Made by a program: the position numbers and the translations under genes
The notes under the pieces: model-generated
Databases searched by the model: none
Seen by the model: the letters and a program-made list of their open reading frames with translations, nothing else
Told to the model about the DNA's origin: nothing
In this document: piece after piece, positions 32,007 through 36,360 of the stretch
Position numbering within the stretch: position 1 is the first letter of the stretch
Layout of the letters: each line of letters begins with the position of its first letter
Assembly: GCA_947165785.1 (NCBI GenBank)
Contig: CAMVBS010000019.1
Coordinates: 1-36,360 of the forward strand
DNA from: an uncultured Clostridia bacterium
GTDB lineage: Bacteria; Bacillota; Clostridia; Saccharofermentanales; Saccharofermentanaceae
DNA: 36,360 bases
Direction: 5' to 3'

Positions 32007-33251
32007 ATGCGTAAAACAGTGACAGTATTTTTATGGGAATTTAAAAAGCTTTTGACGAATTGGCGCAAGGCGCTCACAGTCTTTTTGATACCGGCCGTTC
32101 TTATGATGGTCGCTCTTAACTTATTCCCTTTGCTGATCAATTACATGACAACGGGCACCGTCATACGTAAGCCGATAATGGCTATCGATGCTCCGAAATC
32201 CTTTAAAGAATTTACCGAGAGCGATCTATATACCCTGCCATATGGGTTTATCTTCGTCGATAGTCAGGATACGACGGATAAAGAGCTTAAAAAGGAGCTT
32301 CAAAGAGGACGTCTGATCATCAAATTCACGTATAAAGACTTTGATAAGAACATCCGGGATTTTTACGATGAAGTATATAATGGCAATACTACGCCCAAAT
32401 CCAAATCAAGGATAGAACTGTATTTTGACGGAAATTCCATGACAATGTACGGCAGAAGCCTGCAGTTCGAAGAAGAAGTACTTCCGAATTATGAGACGTT
32501 CTGCTTTGAAAAGCTTGCGGGAGATTATAAAGATATCGGTTGGAACAGGTTTAAGATCGATGATTTTAACCCTATGACGACGATAGTCAAGAACAGAGGC
32601 ACCGCGAACAACTCTGCTTCAAGGCTGATACCGGGTATTATCCTTCTCCTCCTTTACTACTGCGTTTATTCTTTAAGCTGTGATCTGTTCGCTGCCGAAA
32701 GAGACAGGGGGTTTCTTCGTAAGCTCATCATGACTCCCGTATCTCCTGCTTCCATATTCGGAGGTAAGACTGCTGCGGTAATAATCATTTCGTTTATATC
32801 AGCTATCGTAACGTATCTTGTTCTCCTGTTCGCAAGCTGGGTCAACATCACAAATGACTCGATGTCGCTCCTGCCATTCGGAATGCTCCTTACGGGAAAG
32901 GAAATGTTTGCATTCTTACTTCTCATTCCGCCGACAGCCTTCATCATGACCGCTATATGCTTAAGGATCATCTTCTCGCTCGAAAAGATGAACGAGATAC
33001 TTATGAACCTGCAGTTTCCTCTGATCCTTTTCCTTCTGGAGTTCTTCGCTCAGATGGCAAGGACCGGAAAGCCTTTCCTGGTCGAATATCTTGTTCCTAT
33101 ACACGGAACGATCTGCGGCCTGCGAGACATTTTTGCTACTGACATCCGATGGTCGTACTTACTTCTTACGATCTTCCTTGATATACTCGTCGGATCACTT
33201 ATATTCCGAAGCACTTTCAAAAAGATAGGAGACGGATCTTATGATGGTTGA
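32007..33251 (+). CDS. ABC-2 type transporter permease
   Basis: A 414-residue membrane subunit of an ABC-2 exporter. The first membrane segment follows WEFKKLLTNWRKALTVFLIPAVL (typical start of NatB/ABC-2 permeases), a large extracytoplasmic domain spans about 50-205, and about five segments follow from 210. It is encoded just before its ATPase, with an 11-base overlap, so the three genes 32007-36226 form one exporter. The promoter sits directly on the start codon. Substrate unknown. Confidence 0.88.
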   Translation: MRKTVTVFLWEFKKLLTNWRKALTVFLIPAVLMMVALNLFPLLINYMTTGTVIRKPIMAIDAPKSFKEFTESDLYTLPYGFIFVDSQDTTDKELKKELQRGRLIIKFTYKDFDKNIRDFYDEVYNGNTTPKSKSRIELYFDGNSMTMYGRSLQFEEEVLPNYETFCFEKLAGDYKDIGWNRFKIDDFNPMTTIVKNRGTANNSASRLIPGIILLLLYYCVYSLSCDLFAAERDRGFLRKLIMTPVSPASIFGGKTAAVIIISFISAIVTYLVLLFASWVNITNDSMSLLPFGMLLTGKEMFAFLLLIPPTAFIMTAICLRIIFSLEKMNEILMNLQFPLILFLLEFFAQMARTGKPFLVEYLVPIHGTICGLRDIFATDIRWSYLLLTIFLDILVGSLIFRSTFKKIGDGSYDG

Positions 33252-33978
33252 AGTCTGTAACGTATGTAAAAGATATACAGAGAAAAAGCTCACTGTTGAT
33301 AATGTCAGTTTCTCGGTGGAAGCCGGAACTGTATATGGTCTTCTCGGTCCGAACGGTGCCGGAAAGACAACTTTGATGCAGATGATCTCCACACTTCTCA
33401 AGCCTACGTCAGGTGAGATCTATATCGCAGGGCTCAAAGCGCCTAAGGATACCTTGGAGATCCACAGGAAGATCGGTTTTCTGACGACTGAGGTCAAGCT
33501 CGATCCGGGTTCTACACCGAACAAGCTCTATGACTTTTTCGCGGAGCTATATGATATACCTAAGGAAACCGTAAAAGAGAAAAAGCAAAGGGATTTCGAC
33601 AGATTCGGGATCATGCCTTTTGCGGATAAGAGGATCGTCGATCTCTCAACAGGTATGAAACAGAAGGTCAGCATATGCATAAGCCTTATGCATGAGCCTC
33701 CGGTGATCATCTTTGATGAGCCGACCAACGGACTTGATATCCTTACCTCCAAGCAGGTTACGGATTATCTTCTCGAACTTAAGGCAGAAGGCCGTGCGAT
33801 CATACTTTCTACGCATATCTTCCAGCTTGCCGAGAGTCTTTGTGACGTTATAGGCGTGCTTGTTGACGGAAAGCTGGTAGCTTCCGGATCTGCGGCAGAA
33901 CTGACTGAAATGACGGGATCAAAGAATTTCGAAGAAGCATTCTTCAAGATATATTCTGAGTATCATAAGGAGCAATAA
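33241..33978 (+). CDS. ABC transporter ATPase (NatA-like)
   Basis: A 245-residue nucleotide-binding subunit. Walker A is GPNGAGKTT (36-44), the signature is LSTGMKQ (135-141), Walker B is VIIFDEP (155-161) and the switch His is H192. Similar to NatA-type ATPases of sodium, drug or peptide exporters. AGGAG lies 9 bases before the ATG at 33241; the next ATG (33244) is also possible. It is followed by one base and then the fused permease gene. Confidence 0.93.
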   Translation: MMVEVCNVCKRYTEKKLTVDNVSFSVEAGTVYGLLGPNGAGKTTLMQMISTLLKPTSGEIYIAGLKAPKDTLEIHRKIGFLTTEVKLDPGSTPNKLYDFFAELYDIPKETVKEKKQRDFDRFGIMPFADKRIVDLSTGMKQKVSICISLMHEPPVIIFDEPTNGLDILTSKQVTDYLLELKAEGRAIILSTHIFQLAESLCDVIGVLVDGKLVASGSAAELTEMTGSKNFEEAFFKIYSEYHKEQ

Positions 33979-33979
33979 G

Positions 33980-36226
33980 ATGAATCTACGAGCTTTCAAG
34001 GCCATATTCCTTAAAGCTTTCGGGCGCAACGGTAATGGAGGCGCCAAAGCCTCTACGACGACTTTTGTAGTAAGTATCGTCTTTGTTGTTGCGCTCACTT
34101 TCATGATCGCCAATCTGTTTTCAGCTCCATGGCTGAGTCGTTACTACGAATACGAAGGCTATCATAACATCATCGTTATAAATGCTCCTGCTTCGTTTGA
34201 CGAGTTCTTATACAGCAGTCATCCTGATATAGGAAAGAACCTTAAGCACAGGAAGGCTGAAGCTGCTTACGATTATTCCACATACAATTCGCTCATGAGG
34301 AACGAAGAAGCTTTTATGACTATCTATTTCCCTGAGGATTTCGAGGAAAAAGTAGCCAAGGATGAAAAGGCTGAAGTCCTGACTTATATATTAAGAGACA
34401 GGCTTAAGTATGCCGACTGGCAGAAGGTCTTTACCCAGAATGTCATGGAAGAATATCAAAACTACATAAAGATCGAACAGGATGTCCCTGTAACACTCGA
34501 GGAGATCTACACAGTCGGTCAGATGTCCGTTAACACAAACGGAAAGTCCCAGCTCGAGTATACTATCGACTATTTCGCGACAGTTATGGTGCCTCTTGTC
34601 ACCTTTATCGTTATGCTCTATATAGGCATGAGCAAAGGCACTAATGCAGTTGCTGGTCAAAAGGAAAAAGGAACATTAACAGGCATTCTTCTTACTCCTG
34701 TCCGTAAGGGCACCATCATCATGGGTAACCTTACCGGAATATGGATAGCTACGCTCCTTCCTGCCATTGCTGGATTACCTTTCATCATGATCCTTCCGAT
34801 GTTCAGATCACTTAAAGGATTCGTTTACTCGCTGATCCTCATGATGACCTTAAGTCTTCTTATCTCATCAATAACACTTATGATCTCCATAATGAATGAT
34901 ACGGTAGTTACGGCCCAGACGGCTTTCCTTCCTGTATTCTTCATTCTTCTGGGCGTTGCCATCATGTGTATCCAGGGAGTAAACGATATCGCACATTTCT
35001 ACTATTGGATCCCTGTATACGGTCATTTCTACGGTATAGGAACAAGCCTTATCCAGGGAGATATCAGCTTTATCGATGTACTTATCTGTACGCTTAGTAC
35101 CATTCTTCTGTCAGGTATCTGTATCGCGATCTCCGGAGGACTTCTTAAGACTGAAAGGTTCACAACAACAGTCGAATCATATTCAGACCGTAAAGCCAAT
35201 AAGTACGCAAGAGAGTATGAAAGAGCACTTGCAGAAAAGAATATCGATCCTTCAAGAGTCATCTACGGATATGAGCCCGAAAAGTATATCAAGAGCCGTA
35301 AGCTCCTGGCTCATCACACAAGATTTCCTCTTATCGTTCTGTCCATATTCCAGATACTCTCCCTTATCCCTGCCGCGATCTTCCTTAGCAAGACAGCAGA
35401 TTTTAAAGAGATCGTCATGAACCTTCGTAAGATAAGGGATCTCGAGGAGATATTAACTACAACATTTGACACGTTTGGCCTTCTCATGGCTCAACCTATA
35501 TACATCTTCTTCATGGGTCTTTCCTATTACGGCTTGCTCGCCACTTATTTCATTAAGGTCAGATTCATCGAAAAGAATAAGCTTACAACACTCGGTATCC
35601 CTTCATCATTCAAGACCGGCATTAAAGATTACCTTAAAGGAATGCTCCTTGGTATAACGATGTTCGGTTCTGTATATCTGCTTCTCCTTGTTTCAGGAGT
35701 CGCAAAGATCACATCTGTCGGTATACCATCAGGAATGCTGGCACTCTTCTTCCTCGACATATTGATGTGGCTGCCGCAGGGTGCAAGTGAGGAACTGATG
35801 TTCAGAGGTTATATGATGCCGAGGCTCTCACCGAGATTCGGAAAAGCCTTTGCAGTATTTTTCTCTTCACTTCTGTTCGGTCTTTTCCATGCAGCAAACA
35901 AGGGATTTACTCTTCTCGCACTTTTAAACCTCGTACTTATCGCAGTAGCCTATGCGCTGATATGCCTATATAAGGAAAATATCATGATGACATGTGCCGC
36001 TCATTCAGTATGGAACTTCGCACAGGGTAATCTCTTCGGTCTCGAGGTAAGCGGTAACGAATCAAAAGCAACGATCATCCATTCCGTTTACGGCAAGGAT
36101 ATCTCCCCTCTTCTTACCGGCGGCAACTTCGGTCCTGAGGGTGGTCTGTTCGTTACGCTGGTAAGTGTTACAGTAATAGTAATTACCATTTTCCTGATGC
36201 GCAGAAAGAGCAAGAAAGCGGTTTGA
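33980..36226 (+). CDS. ABC-2 permease fused to CPBP intramembrane protease
   Basis: A 748-residue fusion. Residues about 1-400 are a second ABC-2 permease (first segment about 31-52, large outer loop, then a bundle from about 200). Residues about 490-740 are a CPBP (CaaX protease and bacteriocin-processing) domain with EExxxR (E604 E605 ... R609), FxxxH (F633...H637) and HxxxN (H675...N679). All motif residues are intact, so proteolytic activity is plausible. Such fusions are known in NatB-like exporters of Firmicutes; their substrate is mostly unknown. It shares an operon with the upstream permease and ATPase. Confidence 0.9.
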   Translation: MNLRAFKAIFLKAFGRNGNGGAKASTTTFVVSIVFVVALTFMIANLFSAPWLSRYYEYEGYHNIIVINAPASFDEFLYSSHPDIGKNLKHRKAEAAYDYSTYNSLMRNEEAFMTIYFPEDFEEKVAKDEKAEVLTYILRDRLKYADWQKVFTQNVMEEYQNYIKIEQDVPVTLEEIYTVGQMSVNTNGKSQLEYTIDYFATVMVPLVTFIVMLYIGMSKGTNAVAGQKEKGTLTGILLTPVRKGTIIMGNLTGIWIATLLPAIAGLPFIMILPMFRSLKGFVYSLILMMTLSLLISSITLMISIMNDTVVTAQTAFLPVFFILLGVAIMCIQGVNDIAHFYYWIPVYGHFYGIGTSLIQGDISFIDVLICTLSTILLSGICIAISGGLLKTERFTTTVESYSDRKANKYAREYERALAEKNIDPSRVIYGYEPEKYIKSRKLLAHHTRFPLIVLSIFQILSLIPAAIFLSKTADFKEIVMNLRKIRDLEEILTTTFDTFGLLMAQPIYIFFMGLSYYGLLATYFIKVRFIEKNKLTTLGIPSSFKTGIKDYLKGMLLGITMFGSVYLLLLVSGVAKITSVGIPSGMLALFFLDILMWLPQGASEELMFRGYMMPRLSPRFGKAFAVFFSSLLFGLFHAANKGFTLLALLNLVLIAVAYALICLYKENIMMTCAAHSVWNFAQGNLFGLEVSGNESKATIIHSVYGKDISPLLTGGNFGPEGGLFVTLVSVTVIVITIFLMRRKSKKAV

Positions 36227-36231
36227 TGAAA

Positions 36232-36260
36232 TTGACAGAGCACAGTTATTGAATTAACAT
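36232..36260 (+). promoter_or_regulatory. tRNA-Gly promoter
   Basis: TTGACA (36232-36237), 17 bases, TAACAT (36255-36260), about 12 bases before the tRNA 5' end and only 6 bases after the exporter gene's end. Confidence 0.75.
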
Positions 36261-36271
36261 CTTATGTGTTC

Positions 36272-36347
36272 GCAGGCTTAACTCAGTTGGTAGAGTGTCA
36301 GCTTCCCAAGCTGAATGCCGCGGGTTCGATCCCCGTAGCCTGCTCCA
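36272..36347 (+). tRNA. tRNA-Gly (anticodon CCC)
   Basis: A full cloverleaf: acceptor GCAGGCT with AGCCTGC, anticodon stem TCAGC/GCTGA around TTCCCAA (anticodon CCC, 36305-36307), T-arm with GGTTCGATCCC, discriminator T and encoded CCA. The CCC anticodon reads the GGG glycine codon. Confidence 0.95.
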
Positions 36348-36360
36348 TGACCCCTTGATA

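Noticed and set aside
1..36360. Insertion sequences, integrases, CRISPR arrays, plasmid or chromosomal origins
   Set aside because: No transposase, recombinase, Cas, Rep or DnaA gene and no matching repeat structure was seen on either strand.

Overview
The window looks like chromosomal DNA of a low-to-mid-GC Gram-positive anaerobe of the class Clostridia, probably a plant-fibre or gut specialist. The reasons are sepF next to a yggS/ylmE gene, strong AGGAGG-type ribosome binding sites, LplABC-type sugar transport genes without their own ATPase, an indolepyruvate:ferredoxin oxidoreductase, and Firmicutes-type lipoproteins and DUF624 proteins. Genus cannot be fixed from the sequence. No insertion sequence, CRISPR array, replication origin or integrase gene was seen.

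Layout. (1) Positions 1-3250: an intact two-way tmRNA gene (ssrA, minus strand). Downstream of it lie two small gene cassettes of unknown or immunity-like function. They are separated by partial copies of the tmRNA T-arm and by a second copy of a 78-bp block holding the tmRNA terminator and an extended -10 promoter. A further T-arm copy sits at the left edge, so the array probably continues outside the window. (2) 3330-11180: housekeeping genes: a zinc-ribbon protein, a membrane-anchored amidase-3 protein whose catalytic glutamate is replaced by serine, a family 2 glycosyltransferase, a PhoU-like DUF47 protein, sepF, and an ACT / methionine-gamma-lyase-like / HlyD-like / yggS operon. (3) 11258-25087: a hexuronate (glucuronate) catabolic region. 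eda-kdgK and uxaC are divergent; then come a three-gene oligosaccharide ABC transporter, a cytoplasmic carbohydrate esterase, a DUF624 membrane protein and its partner, uxuA, uxuB and a GntR/FadR-type regulator. A palindrome resembling CTAGTATACTAG overlaps or adjoins several of the promoters, and four copies stand in tandem at exact 16-bp steps in the transporter leader. (4) 25117-27754: phenylacetate-CoA-ligase-like gene, a small lipoprotein with three YG[AP]P[IT]DY repeats, and a radical SAM/SPASM enzyme, apparently one transcription unit. (5) 27795-31923: two zinc-ribbon/membrane hypothetical genes, then iorBA. (6) 31971-36226: an ABC-2 exporter whose last subunit is fused to a CPBP-type intramembrane protease; its first gene appears to have a leaderless mRNA. 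The window ends with tRNA-Gly(CCC).

How it works together: the hexuronate region encodes a complete route from glucuronate through fructuronate, mannonate, 2-keto-3-deoxygluconate (KDG) and KDG-6-phosphate to pyruvate and glyceraldehyde 3-phosphate. It also includes uptake and deacetylation genes suited to decorated glucuronic-acid-containing oligosaccharides (probably xylan- or pectin-derived; the substrate is inferred). The most unusual structures are the tmRNA-anchored cassette array, the radical SAM/lipoprotein pair and the tandem operator array.
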